DNA of 64,000 bases from Curtobacterium sp. BH-2-1-1 (GTDB lineage: Bacteria > Actinomycetota > Actinomycetes > Actinomycetales > Microbacteriaceae). Shown one piece after another: positions 7,752 to 15,626 of this stretch. Within the stretch, counting starts at the first letter, position 1; every line of letters starts with the position of its first letter. Made by a program: the position numbers and the translations under genes. The stretch is taken from assembly GCF_001806325.1 (NCBI RefSeq), contig NZ_CP017580.1, forward strand, positions 2,976,001-3,040,000, read 5' to 3'. The notes below the pieces were generated by a model. The model did not search any database, was not told the origin of the DNA, and was given only the letters and a program-made list of their open reading frames with translations.

Positions 7752-9014
7752 ATGGCCAGCACGCCCATCGTCCGCTCACTCGCCCTCATCGGCACCGGGA
7801 TCGGACTGGCGGCAGCGCTGGCGCTCGCGTCCTCCGGTCCCGCCTCGGCCGCGACCGTCATCGACGGTCCGATCGGGCTCGGCACGGCCGCGACGTACGG
7901 CGTCCTCGGCGCCTCGACCGTCACGAACACCGGACCCACCACCGTCCAGGGCGACCTCGGCCTCTCCCCGGGGACCTCGATCACCGGGTTCGGCGGACCC
8001 GGCAACGGGATCGTGAACGGCACGGTGCACCAGACCGACGCGGCAGCGACCCAGGCGCAGGCCGACACCACGACCGCGTACAACGTCGCTGCGTCGCTGA
8101 CCCCGACGCAGACCGGCGTCTCGGAGCTGAACGGGCTCAGCCTGTCGCCCGGCGTCTACACCGGCGACGCACTTCGGCTCGCGGACACCGGGACGCTGAC
8201 GCTCGCGGGCAGCGCCGACTCCGTGTGGGTGTTCCAGGCCGCATCGACGCTGACGATCGGATCGGGCACGCGCATCCTCACCACGGGTGGCGCGAGCTCC
8301 TGCAACGTCTTCTGGCAGGTCGGCAGTTCGGCCACGATCGGCAGCGCCGCACAGTTCCAGGGCACGGTCCTCGCGGACCAGTCCGTCACGGCCACCACGG
8401 GTGCGACGGTCGTCGGGCGTCTGCTCGCGCGCACCGCGGCCGTCACGCTCGACACGAACACGATCACCGCGCCGACCGGGTGCCCGGCCCCCGGCACCCC
8501 CTCCGAGACGGTGGCTCCGACCATCACGTCCGGCACCCCCACGGCCGCGACCGCCGGCACGCCCTACTCGTTCCCGGTGACGGCGACCGGGACGCCCGCG
8601 CCGACGTACTCGGACGGCGGGACCCTGCCGCCCGGGCTCACGATCAACCCCACGACCGGGGTCATCTCCGGCACCCCGACGACGCCCGGCACCACGACGG
8701 TGACGATCACGGCGGACAACGGCACGGCCCCGGCCGACACCGAGACGTACGTGCTCACCGTCCGCGCTCCCGCGGTGGTCCCGACGCCGACCCCCACTCC
8801 CTCGGCACCGACGTCGAGCGCTCCGGCCGTGCCGGTCGCTGCGGGCTCGGGCAGCGGTGGTCCCGGGAACTCCCCGGCGGAACTCGCCTTCACCGGCAGC
8901 GACCCGACGGTGCCGCTCACGATCGCCGGAGCACTCCTCGTCGCCGGCTCCGCACTGCTCGTGCTGCGGTCCCGTACCCTGCGTGCCCGACGACGTCCGG
9001 CACCGCGCGCGTAG
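7752..9014 (+). CDS. Secreted, wall-anchored ice-binding-like protein (DUF3494) with Ig-like domain
   Basis: A 420-residue exported protein. Residues 1-34 are a signal peptide ending SGPASA-ATV. Residues about 35-240 match the DUF3494 ice-binding fold: LGTAATYGVLGASTVTNTGPTTVQGDLGLSPG at the start, then the repetitive ADSVWVFQAASTLTIGSG and CNVFWQVGSSATIGSAAQFQGTVLA segments. A putative Ig domain follows (PTITSGTPTAATAGTPYSFPV to about residue 335), then a Pro/Thr spacer. The C terminus is LAFTG, a membrane segment and an Arg-rich tail, the signal for a class E (LAXTG) sortase. Ice binding is known for family members; adhesion is an alternative role. ATG at 7752 has a GGGG-rich site upstream. 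Confidence 0.85.
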   Translation: MASTPIVRSLALIGTGIGLAAALALASSGPASAATVIDGPIGLGTAATYGVLGASTVTNTGPTTVQGDLGLSPGTSITGFGGPGNGIVNGTVHQTDAAATQAQADTTTAYNVAASLTPTQTGVSELNGLSLSPGVYTGDALRLADTGTLTLAGSADSVWVFQAASTLTIGSGTRILTTGGASSCNVFWQVGSSATIGSAAQFQGTVLADQSVTATTGATVVGRLLARTAAVTLDTNTITAPTGCPAPGTPSETVAPTITSGTPTAATAGTPYSFPVTATGTPAPTYSDGGTLPPGLTINPTTGVISGTPTTPGTTTVTITADNGTAPADTETYVLTVRAPAVVPTPTPTPSAPTSSAPAVPVAAGSGSGGPGNSPAELAFTGSDPTVPLTIAGALLVAGSALLVLRSRTLRARRRPAPRA

Positions 9015-9017
9015 CGT
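9012..9017 (+). promoter_or_regulatory. Candidate -10 box of a leaderless oxidoreductase transcript
   Basis: TAGCGT ends 7 nt before the ATG at 9025. Its first three bases are also the stop codon of the preceding gene. No usable ribosome site is present, so transcription probably starts at or next to the start codon. Confidence 0.5.
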
Positions 9018-9024
9018 CGGGAGA

Positions 9025-9969
9025 ATGACGAAGCACTGGGTGGCCCCGCGGTTCGGCGGCAGCGAAGTCCTCGAGTACGTCGAGACCGAGGTGCCGGCCC
9101 CGGGGCTCGGCGAGGTGACGATCGACGTCCGCGCTGCGGGCATGAACCCCGCCGACACGAAGCACACCCGACAGGGCGACCCGTCGGACCTGCCGATCGC
9201 GATCGGCTACGAGGTCGCGGGCGTCCTGAGCGCCGTCGGTCCGGACACCGAGATCGCGTCCGGCGGGGGAGCGGTCGGTGACGAGGTCCTCGCCTTCCGG
9301 GTCGCTGGTGGCTGGGCCGAGCGACTCACGGTGCCGGCACGGGACGTGTTCGCCAAGCCCGCGGCCCTCGGCTTCCCCGAAGCCGCGAACCTCCTGCTCG
9401 CCGGCACCACCGCCGCGGACATGCTCCGGGTGACCCGGGCCTCGGGGAACGACACGGTCCTCGTGCACGGTGCCGCCGGTGCCGTCGGGGTCAGCCTCCT
9501 GCAGCAGCTCCGCCTCCTCGGGGCGCGGGTCATCGGCACCGCATCCCAGCGCAACGCCGACACCGTCGCGGACTTCGGCGGTGAGTGGATCGCCTACGGC
9601 GACGGACTCGAGGACCGGGTCCGGGCACTCGTGGCCGACGGCACGGGCGACGGCGTCGACGTGGCGCTCGACTGCGTCGGGACCGACGAGGCCGTCGACG
9701 TCTCGCTCGCGCTCGTCGCGGACCGGTCGCGCATCGTCACGATCGCCGCGTTCGGTCGTGCGGGGGCCGACGGCATCCGGGCGATCGGCGGAGCCCAGCC
9801 GGAGAGCAAGGCGTTCCGAGACTCGGTGCGGCAGCGACTCATCGACCTCGCGGGCGACGGGCAGCTCGCCGTCCCCGTCGCGCGGACGTTCCCGCTCGCC
9901 GAGGCGAAGTCCGCGGCCGAGGTGCTCGAGTCGCAGCACCCCGGCGGGAAGCTCGCGCTCGTCCCCTGA
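9025..9969 (+). CDS. NADP-dependent quinone oxidoreductase (zinc-free MDR family)
   Basis: A 314-residue medium-chain dehydrogenase/reductase resembling quinone oxidoreductase. The N-terminal GroES-like domain has GLGEVTIDVRAAGMNPADTK; the nucleotide-binding fold carries VLVHGAAGAVGVSLLQQLRLLG near residues 145-166, which is the AAGGVG-type motif of this branch. The cysteines that bind catalytic zinc in alcohol dehydrogenases are not seen. The substrate cannot be assigned. Upstream wording suggests leaderless expression. It stands alone between the ice-binding-like gene and the DUF805 pair. Confidence 0.85.
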   Translation: MTKHWVAPRFGGSEVLEYVETEVPAPGLGEVTIDVRAAGMNPADTKHTRQGDPSDLPIAIGYEVAGVLSAVGPDTEIASGGGAVGDEVLAFRVAGGWAERLTVPARDVFAKPAALGFPEAANLLLAGTTAADMLRVTRASGNDTVLVHGAAGAVGVSLLQQLRLLGARVIGTASQRNADTVADFGGEWIAYGDGLEDRVRALVADGTGDGVDVALDCVGTDEAVDVSLALVADRSRIVTIAAFGRAGADGIRAIGGAQPESKAFRDSVRQRLIDLAGDGQLAVPVARTFPLAEAKSAAEVLESQHPGGKLALVP

Positions 9970-10041
9970 CCCCGCGCGGACGTGGCCGGGGCGTTCTGGT
10001 TGAATCGCACTCGTACTTCAGCCAACACCCGAGGGGGACCC

Positions 10042-10566
10042 ATGACCGACCAGTACCCGCCGCAGAACCCGTACGGCCAGCAGCCCGCACCGACCGGGCC
10101 CGGGGGCGAGCCGCCGATCTGGGCGCCCTGGTACGGCATCTCGTTCGGCAAGGCGTTCTCGCGCTTCTTCAAGAAGTACGCGACGTTCAGCGGCCGCGCG
10201 AGCCGCAGCGAGTACTGGTGGTGGTACCTCTGGAGCGCCATCATCGGCACGGTGGCGTCGATCATCACGGGCATCCTGACGGCGGCCACCGGCACGACGA
10301 CCACCACGACCTCCTCGACGTACGTGGGCTTCTCGACGATGTCGACCAACCCGCTCGCCGGGACGGCCTTCTGGATCGTCGGACTCGCGCTCATCATCCC
10401 GACGCTGGCGCTCATCGTGCGACGCCTCCACGACGCGAACATCAGCGGGCTCTTCGCGCTGCTGCTGCTGATCCCGTTCCTCGGTGCGGTCGCGGTGTTC
10501 ATCATGATGTTCCTGCCGTCGAACCCGCAGGGCGCCCGGTTCGACCGACCGACCGGGTCGCGATGA
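10042..10566 (+). CDS. DUF805 membrane protein, first of a tandem pair
   Basis: A 174-residue membrane protein. A short Pro/Gln/Tyr-rich N terminus precedes the domain, which begins FSRFFKKYATFSGRASRSEYWWW and ends with VRRLHDANISG...FLPSNPQGARFD, the standard DUF805 signature (YhaH-like). Several hydrophobic segments are present. The molecular function of the family is unknown. The start at 10042 follows GAGGGGG. The stop overlaps the start of the next, related gene by 4 bp (ATGA). Confidence 0.85.
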   Translation: MTDQYPPQNPYGQQPAPTGPGGEPPIWAPWYGISFGKAFSRFFKKYATFSGRASRSEYWWWYLWSAIIGTVASIITGILTAATGTTTTTTSSTYVGFSTMSTNPLAGTAFWIVGLALIIPTLALIVRRLHDANISGLFALLLLIPFLGAVAVFIMMFLPSNPQGARFDRPTGSR

Positions 10567-11207
10567 CGACCGGCGGCGAACCCGGGTGGGGACAGCCGGA
10601 CGGGCAGCAGCCGCCGGCCGGGCAGCCGTACGGCCAGCCCTCGGCGCCGTACGGGCAGCAGAACGGCCAGCAGTACGGCCAGACGTTCCCGCCGTACGGC
10701 CAGCCGTACGCGCAGCTCCAGCCCCCGATCCCGGTCGGGCCGGACGGCACGCCCCCGCTCTGGGCACCCTGGTACGGCATCGGCTTCCTCGACGCCGCCA
10801 CGCGCTTCTTCAAGAAGTACGCGCGGTTCGACGGGCGCGCCAGCCGGAGCGAGTTCTGGTTCTGGGCGCTCGCCAACGGGCTGGTCAACCTCGTCTTCCT
10901 CGGCGCCTACCTCGTCGCGCTGTTCTCGTGGATCGCGGCGAACACCTCGACCGACGCGTACGGCGTGGCACGGTCCGACGCCGTGGGGCCGCCCGTCGTC
11001 GCGCTGCTGATCGGCGGGGTCTGGGGGCTCTGGTGGCTCGCGACGATCGTGCCGAGCCTGGCCCTGGGGTGGCGCCGGGTGCACGACGCGAACCTGGCCG
11101 GACCGTTCTGGCTCATCGCGCTGTTCGTCGGGATCGCCGGGATCGTCTTCGGTGCCCTCGAGTCGAACCCGGCCGGTGCGCAGTACGACCGCCCCGACCT
11201 CGGGTAG
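10563..11207 (+). CDS. DUF805 membrane protein, second of a tandem pair
   Basis: A 214-residue paralogue of the preceding gene. It has a longer low-complexity cytoplasmic N terminus of about 60 residues, with repeated PYGQ and GQQYGQ words, then the same domain: TRFFKKYARFDGRASRSEFWFW through WRRVHDANLAGPF and ESNPAGAQYDRPD. The PYGQ-rich head resembles the disordered heads on many actinobacterial membrane proteins. Overlap with the upstream gene indicates a two-gene operon, closed by the strong hairpin at 11214-11266. Confidence 0.85.
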   Translation: MTTGGEPGWGQPDGQQPPAGQPYGQPSAPYGQQNGQQYGQTFPPYGQPYAQLQPPIPVGPDGTPPLWAPWYGIGFLDAATRFFKKYARFDGRASRSEFWFWALANGLVNLVFLGAYLVALFSWIAANTSTDAYGVARSDAVGPPVVALLIGGVWGLWWLATIVPSLALGWRRVHDANLAGPFWLIALFVGIAGIVFGALESNPAGAQYDRPDLG

Positions 11208-11213
11208 CACGAC

Positions 11214-11266
11214 CACCACGACGAAGCGGCCCGCCCCGGCGGGGGGCGGGCCGCTTCGTCGTGGTG
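11214..11266. terminator. Strong bidirectional terminator hairpin
   Basis: Perfect 24-nt arms (11214-11237 and 11243-11266) with a 5-nt loop, between the DUF805 operon (ends 11207) and the convergent TNT-domain gene (ends 11282). The arms are unrelated to the family A palindromes. Confidence 0.85.
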
Positions 11267-11281
11267 CGGTCGGGGCGCGGG

Positions 11282-11926
11282 TCAGACCACTCGGAGCCGC
11301 GAGAGCGAACCGTCCACGACCAGGTCGCGCACCGTGACGGACGGATCCGCCGTCTGGAAGCGCAACGCGCCTCCGGGCTGGTCGAACCAGGGCTGGACGA
11401 ACCGGACCGTCACCAGGAACGGCCGTTCGACCAGGTAGCGGTGCGTCTCGGGTGCCGACGCGACGTGCGGCGGCAGTGAGCGCTGCGGCAGCGGGGTGTC
11501 GAGCGGGTGCAGCAGGTAGCCGTCCGGGCCACCGACGCGGTCCACCGGCACGCCGGCCGGCACCTGGATCGTGAGGCCCTGCTCGCCCGCCTGCGCCACC
11601 TGCTGCGCGAGCTGCGGGTACGTCGACGCCGCCCGGTCGCGGAGCCCGTCGAGCTCGTACCGGGGGATGTCCTTCGGCGCCGGGAACGGCCGGTTGAGGA
11701 AGCGACGGAGCATCTCGACCGCGTCCGCCTCGCCCCGGGCGGTCGCGAGACGCCGCGCGGTGCCGTAGTCGACGACCTCGAGCGCGAAGTCGCCCGTGCC
11801 CTCGACCGCGACGACGCGGAGCGCGCCCTCGACCGGGGGCTCGTGCAGGGTCTCTCCGGGGAGCTGCACGTAGCGGATCGTGTAGCCGAGCTGGTCGAGG
11901 ATGGGGCGGGTGTCCGCGAAGGTCAT
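11282..11926 (-). CDS. Stand-alone TNT (tuberculosis necrotizing toxin) domain protein
   Basis: A 214-residue cytoplasmic-looking protein with no signal peptide or membrane segment. The C-terminal half resembles the TNT domain of CpnT, an NAD+ glycohydrolase: VDRVGGPDGYLLHPLDTP, QRSLPP, THRYLVERPF and WFDQPGGALRF appear in family order. Residues equivalent to the toxin's key Arg, Arg, His and Gln can be read as R130, R149, H162 and Q183. The first 110 residues match nothing I recognise. Unlike known TNT toxins it has no secretion module, and no immunity gene is adjacent. A housekeeping NAD-related role, or an inactive homologue, is possible. Confidence 0.65.
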   Translation of the reverse strand: MTFADTRPILDQLGYTIRYVQLPGETLHEPPVEGALRVVAVEGTGDFALEVVDYGTARRLATARGEADAVEMLRRFLNRPFPAPKDIPRYELDGLRDRAASTYPQLAQQVAQAGEQGLTIQVPAGVPVDRVGGPDGYLLHPLDTPLPQRSLPPHVASAPETHRYLVERPFLVTVRFVQPWFDQPGGALRFQTADPSVTVRDLVVDGSLSRLRVV

Positions 11927-11933
11927 GGAGCGG

Positions 11934-11939
11934 AGCCTA
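11934..11939 (-). promoter_or_regulatory. Candidate -10 box of a leaderless TNT-domain gene
   Basis: On the minus strand TAGGCT ends 7 nt before the ATG at 11926, with no ribosome site between. This matches the TANNNT spacing of leaderless actinobacterial genes. Confidence 0.5.
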
Positions 11940-12001
11940 TCGGTGGTGCCCCTGACGTGCCTTGGACGGAGCCGAGCGTCGGCCCCGTCCCGGCGACGTC
12001 G

Positions 12002-12775
12002 TCAGGCCCGGCCCCGCATGACGGCCTGCTTGACCTCGGAGATCGCCTTCGTGACCTGGATGCCGCGCGGGCACGCGTCGGTGCAGTTGAAGGTCGTGCG
12101 GCAGCGCCACACGCCCTCCTTGTCGTTGAGGATGTCGAGCCGGACGTCGGCCGCGTCGTCGCGCGAGTCGAAGATGAACCGGTGCGCGTTCACGATGGCG
12201 GCGGGACCGAAGTACTGGCCGTCCGTCCAGAACACCGGGCAGGACGACGTGCACGCGGCGCAGAGGATGCACTTCGTGGTGTCGTCGAAGCGCGCACGGT
12301 CGGCCACCGACTGGATGCGCTCCTTGCCCGGGGTGGGGGCGGTCGCGGGCTGCAGGAACGGCTGGACCTCACGGAAGGACTTGAAGAACGGCTCCATGTC
12401 GACGACGAGGTCCTTCTCGAGCGGCAGGCCCTTGATCGCCTCGACGTAGATCGGCTTCGACACGTCGAGGTCCTTGATCAGCGTCTTGCACGCCAGCCGG
12501 TTGCGTCCGTTGATGCGCATCGCGTCGGAGCCGCAGACACCGTGCGCGCAGGAGCGCCGGAAGGTCAGGGAGCCGTCCTGGTCCCACTTGATCTTGTGGA
12601 GCGCGTCGAGGATGCGGTCGGTCGGCAGCATCATGACGTCGAAGTCCTGCCAGCGCGGCTCGTCGTCGACGTCCGGGTCGAAGCGGCGGATGATGAGCGT
12701 CACCGGGAACGATCCGGGAGGGGCGTCCTGCACGGTGTCGGTGCGGGGTGCGTCGGAGACCGGGGTGTCGGTCAT
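12002..12775 (-). CDS. sdhB: Succinate dehydrogenase iron-sulfur subunit
   Basis: A 257-residue electron-transfer subunit of complex II carrying electrons from the flavoprotein to the membrane anchor. The [2Fe-2S] ligands are in RRSCAHGVCGSDAM and RLAC (residues about 70-95). The [4Fe-4S]/[3Fe-4S] ligands are in CILCAACTSSCPVFW and CRTTFNCTDACPRGIQV. Length is standard. It starts 1 bp after the sdhA stop and is the last gene of the sdhCDAB operon. Confidence 0.97.
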   Translation of the reverse strand: MTDTPVSDAPRTDTVQDAPPGSFPVTLIIRRFDPDVDDEPRWQDFDVMMLPTDRILDALHKIKWDQDGSLTFRRSCAHGVCGSDAMRINGRNRLACKTLIKDLDVSKPIYVEAIKGLPLEKDLVVDMEPFFKSFREVQPFLQPATAPTPGKERIQSVADRARFDDTTKCILCAACTSSCPVFWTDGQYFGPAAIVNAHRFIFDSRDDAADVRLDILNDKEGVWRCRTTFNCTDACPRGIQVTKAISEVKQAVMRGRA

Positions 12776-12776
12776 C

Positions 12777-14570
12777 TCAGTACTTCCTCTCCATCGGCTG
12801 GTACCGCGTCACGACGACTGGCTTCCAGTCGAGGGTGATGTGGTCGTCGGCGAGTGACGAGTGCGGGTCGCCCGTCAGGTACGCCATGGTGTGCTGCATG
12901 TAGTTCTCGTCGTCGCGCTTCGGGTAGTCGTCACGCATGTGGCCGCCGCGGGACTCCTTGCGGTTCCGGGCGGAGTACACGACGACCTCGGCGAGGTCGA
13001 GCAGGAACCCGAGCTCGACGGCCTCGAGCAGGTCGGTGTTGAACCGCTTGCCCTTGTCCTGCACGGAGACCTGCAGGAAGCGGTTCCGGAGCGTGTGGAT
13101 GGTCTCGGTGACGCGGGCGAGCGACTCGTCGGTGCGGAACACCTGCGCGTTCTTGTCCATCTCGTCCTGCAGTTCCTTGCGGAGCACGGCGATGCGCTCG
13201 GTGCCGGTCGAGGCACGGAGCTGCGCGAGCATGTCGCGGACGCCGGCGGCGGGGTCCTCGGGCAGGGGGAGGAACTCGGCGGTCTTGACCCACTCGGCCG
13301 CGTTGTTGCCCGAGCGCTTGCCGAAGACGTTGATGTCGAGCAGCGAGTTGGTGCCGAGGCGGTTCGAACCGTGGACGGACACGCAAGCGCACTCGCCGGC
13401 GGCGTAGAGCCCGGGGACGACCGTGGTGTTGTCGTACAGGACCTCGGCGTCGGTGTTGGTCGGGATGCCGCCCATCGCGTAGTGCGCCGTCGGCATGACG
13501 GGCACCGGCTCGACGACCGGGTCGACACCGAGGTACGTGCGCGCGAACTCGGTGATGTCCGGGAGCTTGGTCTCGAGCACCTCGGCCCCGAGGTGCGTGC
13601 AGTCGAGCAGCACGTAGTCCTTGTTCGGCCCGGCGCCACGGCCCTCGGCGACCTCTTGCACCATGCACCGGGCGACGATGTCACGCGGGGCGAGGTCCTT
13701 GATGGTGGGGGCGTAGCGCTCCATGAACCGCTCGCCCGAGGCGTTGCGGAGGATCGCACCCTCGCCGCGGGCGCCCTCGGTGAGGAGGATGCCGAGGCCG
13801 GCGAGCCCGGTCGGGTGGAACTGGAAGAACTCCATGTCCTCGAGCGGGAGGCCGGTGCGCCAGACGATGCCGACGCCGTCGCCGGTCAGGGTGTGGGCGT
13901 TCGAGGTGGTCTTGTACATCTTGCCGAAGCCACCGGTCGCGAAGATCATCGCCTTGGCGTGGAAGACGTGGAGGTCACCGGTCGCGAGCTCGTACGCCAC
14001 GACACCGGCGGGCTGCTTGCGGGTGACGCCGTCCTCGCCGACGACGTCGACCATGATGAGGTCGAGCGCGTAGAACTCGTTGAAGAAGTTCACGCCGAGC
14101 TTCACGCAGTTCTGGAACAGCGTCTGCAGGATCATGTGGCCCGTGCGGTCCGCCGCGTAGCAGGCCCGGCGGACGGGGGACTTGCCGTGGTCGCGGGTGT
14201 GACCGCCGAAGCGCCGCTGGTCGATCTTGCCCTCGGGCGTGCGGTTGAACGGCAGCCCCATGTTCTCGAGGTCGATGACCGCGTCGATGGCTTCCTTCGC
14301 GAGGATCTCGGCGGCGTCCTGGTCGACCAGGTAGTCGCCGCCCTTGATCGTGTCGAAGGTGTGCCACTCCCACGAGTCCTCTTCGACGTTGGCGAGCGCC
14401 GCGGCCATCCCGCCCTGCGCCGCACCGGTGTGCGAACGCGTCGGGTACAGCTTCGAGATGACGGCCGTCTTCGCCTTCGGGCCGGCCTCGATGGCGGCAC
14501 GCATGCCGGCACCGCCCGCGCCGATGATGACGATGTCGAACTGGTGGTGGTGAACGGTGGTCTCGGTCAC
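12777..14570 (-). CDS. sdhA: Succinate dehydrogenase flavoprotein subunit
   Basis: A 597-residue FAD-binding catalytic subunit oxidising succinate to fumarate. The N-terminal dinucleotide fold reads [29 protein letters not shown] contains the histidine that carries covalent FAD. The substrate region includes [22 protein letters not shown] and the capping-domain segment around [14 protein letters not shown]. The sequence is full length. It lies 70 bp after sdhD and 1 bp before sdhB. Confidence 0.97.
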   Translation of the reverse strand: MTETTVHHHQFDIVIIGAGGAGMRAAIEAGPKAKTAVISKLYPTRSHTGAAQGGMAAALANVEEDSWEWHTFDTIKGGDYLVDQDAAEILAKEAIDAVIDLENMGLPFNRTPEGKIDQRRFGGHTRDHGKSPVRRACYAADRTGHMILQTLFQNCVKLGVNFFNEFYALDLIMVDVVGEDGVTRKQPAGVVAYELATGDLHVFHAKAMIFATGGFGKMYKTTSNAHTLTGDGVGIVWRTGLPLEDMEFFQFHPTGLAGLGILLTEGARGEGAILRNASGERFMERYAPTIKDLAPRDIVARCMVQEVAEGRGAGPNKDYVLLDCTHLGAEVLETKLPDITEFARTYLGVDPVVEPVPVMPTAHYAMGGIPTNTDAEVLYDNTTVVPGLYAAGECACVSVHGSNRLGTNSLLDINVFGKRSGNNAAEWVKTAEFLPLPEDPAAGVRDMLAQLRASTGTERIAVLRKELQDEMDKNAQVFRTDESLARVTETIHTLRNRFLQVSVQDKGKRFNTDLLEAVELGFLLDLAEVVVYSARNRKESRGGHMRDDYPKRDDENYMQHTMAYLTGDPHSSLADDHITLDWKPVVVTRYQPMERKY

Positions 14571-14640
14571 TGGGGCCTTTCAGGAGTGGTGCCGCGCCGA
14601 CAGGGGCGTGCGGCAGCGAGGTCGAGGACGCGTGCTGCGG

Positions 14641-15087
14641 CTACTGGGCCGGGCAGAACGACGGCAGGTCCGCGGCGGCTGCGCCGGCGGGGCACGGGTC
14701 GAACGTCCAGCACACGAGCAGGCCGAGCACGATGAGCACGACGCAGGCGATGAGGATCGCGACGAGCAGGGTCTTGCGGATGCCCGGCTTCGAGACGTAG
14801 TCGTTGACGATCGTCCGCATGCCGTTCGAACCGTGGATCAGCGCGAGGACGAGCATGAGCGAGTCCCACACCTGCCAGAACGGCGACGCCCACTTGCCGG
14901 CGACGAACGCGAAGTCGATCTGCTTGACGCCCTCGCCCGCCACCATGTTGACGAAGAGGTGCCCGAAGATCAGCACGACGAGCAGGACGCCCGAGCCGCG
15001 CATGTAGATCCAGCCCCACTTCTCCCAGTTGGTGGAGCGGCGGGCTGCTGCTGCCGAGCGCGGGGGCTCGATGGTCTGCGTGGTCAT
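14641..15087 (-). CDS. sdhD: Succinate dehydrogenase membrane anchor subunit
   Basis: A 148-residue hydrophobic subunit with three membrane segments (VLLVVLIFGHLFVNMVA, FWQVWDSLMLVLALIHG and TLLVAILIACVVLIVLGLL). Histidines in GHLF and LIHG are candidate haem or quinone-site residues. It forms the membrane domain with SdhC. The extra C-terminal tail, CWTFDPCPAGA...SFCPAQ, contains three cysteines, an uncommon feature whose role is unknown. Confidence 0.9.
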   Translation of the reverse strand: MTTQTIEPPRSAAAARRSTNWEKWGWIYMRGSGVLLVVLIFGHLFVNMVAGEGVKQIDFAFVAGKWASPFWQVWDSLMLVLALIHGSNGMRTIVNDYVSKPGIRKTLLVAILIACVVLIVLGLLVCWTFDPCPAGAAAADLPSFCPAQ

Positions 15088-15098
15088 CCGGATGCCCC

Positions 15099-15548
15099 CT
15101 AGTTGAAGTCCGCGACGAGGTTCATGAGCTGGCGAGGCAGGAAGCCGGCGATGGCGATGGCCCAGAGGACGATCACGATCCAGAACATGGCCCGCTGGTA
15201 CTTCGGGCCCTTCGACCAGAAGTCGATGAGGATGATCCGGAGCCCGTTGAACGCGTGGAAGACGATGGCCATCACGAGCGCGATCTCACCGAGGTTCATG
15301 ATCGGCGTCTTGTACGTGCCGATGACCGCGTTGTACGCCTCGGGGGAGAGTCGCACGAGGGCGGTGTCGAGGATGTGCACGAGCAGGAAGAAGTAGATCG
15401 CCACACCGGTGATGCGGTGCAGGACCCAGGACCACATGCCGGTGGACCCCCGGTAGAGCGTCCCCTGCGGTGTCCGAGAAGCGCGCGGCGCCTCGATCGT
15501 CACCCGGGGTGCGGCGGTCGCCGTACCCCCTGCGGTCTGCTCGGCCAT
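15099..15548 (-). CDS. sdhC: Succinate dehydrogenase cytochrome b556 subunit
   Basis: A 149-residue membrane anchor. After a 30-residue hydrophilic head comes the family signature GTLYRGSTGMWSWVLHRITGVAIYFFLLVHILD, with histidines for haem b and the quinone pocket, then HAFNGLRIILIDF. It is the first gene of the operon; GGGAGG lies eight bases before the ATG. A hairpin and a 21-bp inverted repeat lie in its upstream region. Confidence 0.93.
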   Translation of the reverse strand: MAEQTAGGTATAAPRVTIEAPRASRTPQGTLYRGSTGMWSWVLHRITGVAIYFFLLVHILDTALVRLSPEAYNAVIGTYKTPIMNLGEIALVMAIVFHAFNGLRIILIDFWSKGPKYQRAMFWIVIVLWAIAIAGFLPRQLMNLVADFN

Positions 15549-15569
15549 GAGCTCGTCCTCCCATAGGAC

Positions 15570-15592
15570 GGGCTCGCCCGATCGGCGAGCCC
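15570..15592 (-). terminator. Hairpin between the mannosyltransferase gene and sdhC
   Basis: Perfect 9-bp arms GGGCTCGCC and GGCGAGCCC with a 5-nt loop. It could terminate the upstream leftward glycosyltransferase gene. If the sdh promoter overlaps the end of that gene, the hairpin instead lies in the sdhC leader and could act as an attenuator. Confidence 0.55.
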
Positions 15593-15599
15593 TTGCCGT

Positions 15600-15620
15600 T
15601 CGTGTTCGTGTGGAACACGA
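15600..15620. promoter_or_regulatory. Candidate operator upstream of sdhC
   Basis: An inverted repeat TCGTGTTC-N5-GAACACGA with perfect 8-bp arms lies 52 bp upstream of the sdhC start. TAGGAT just beyond it (minus strand, ending at the stop codon of the previous gene) could be a -10 element. The regulator is unknown. Confidence 0.4.
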
Positions 15621-15626
15621 CCCATC

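Noticed and set aside
12777..14570. Fumarate reductase instead of succinate dehydrogenase
   Set aside because: Gene order sdhCDAB with two small anchor subunits and the sequence motifs fit aerobic succinate dehydrogenase of actinobacteria.
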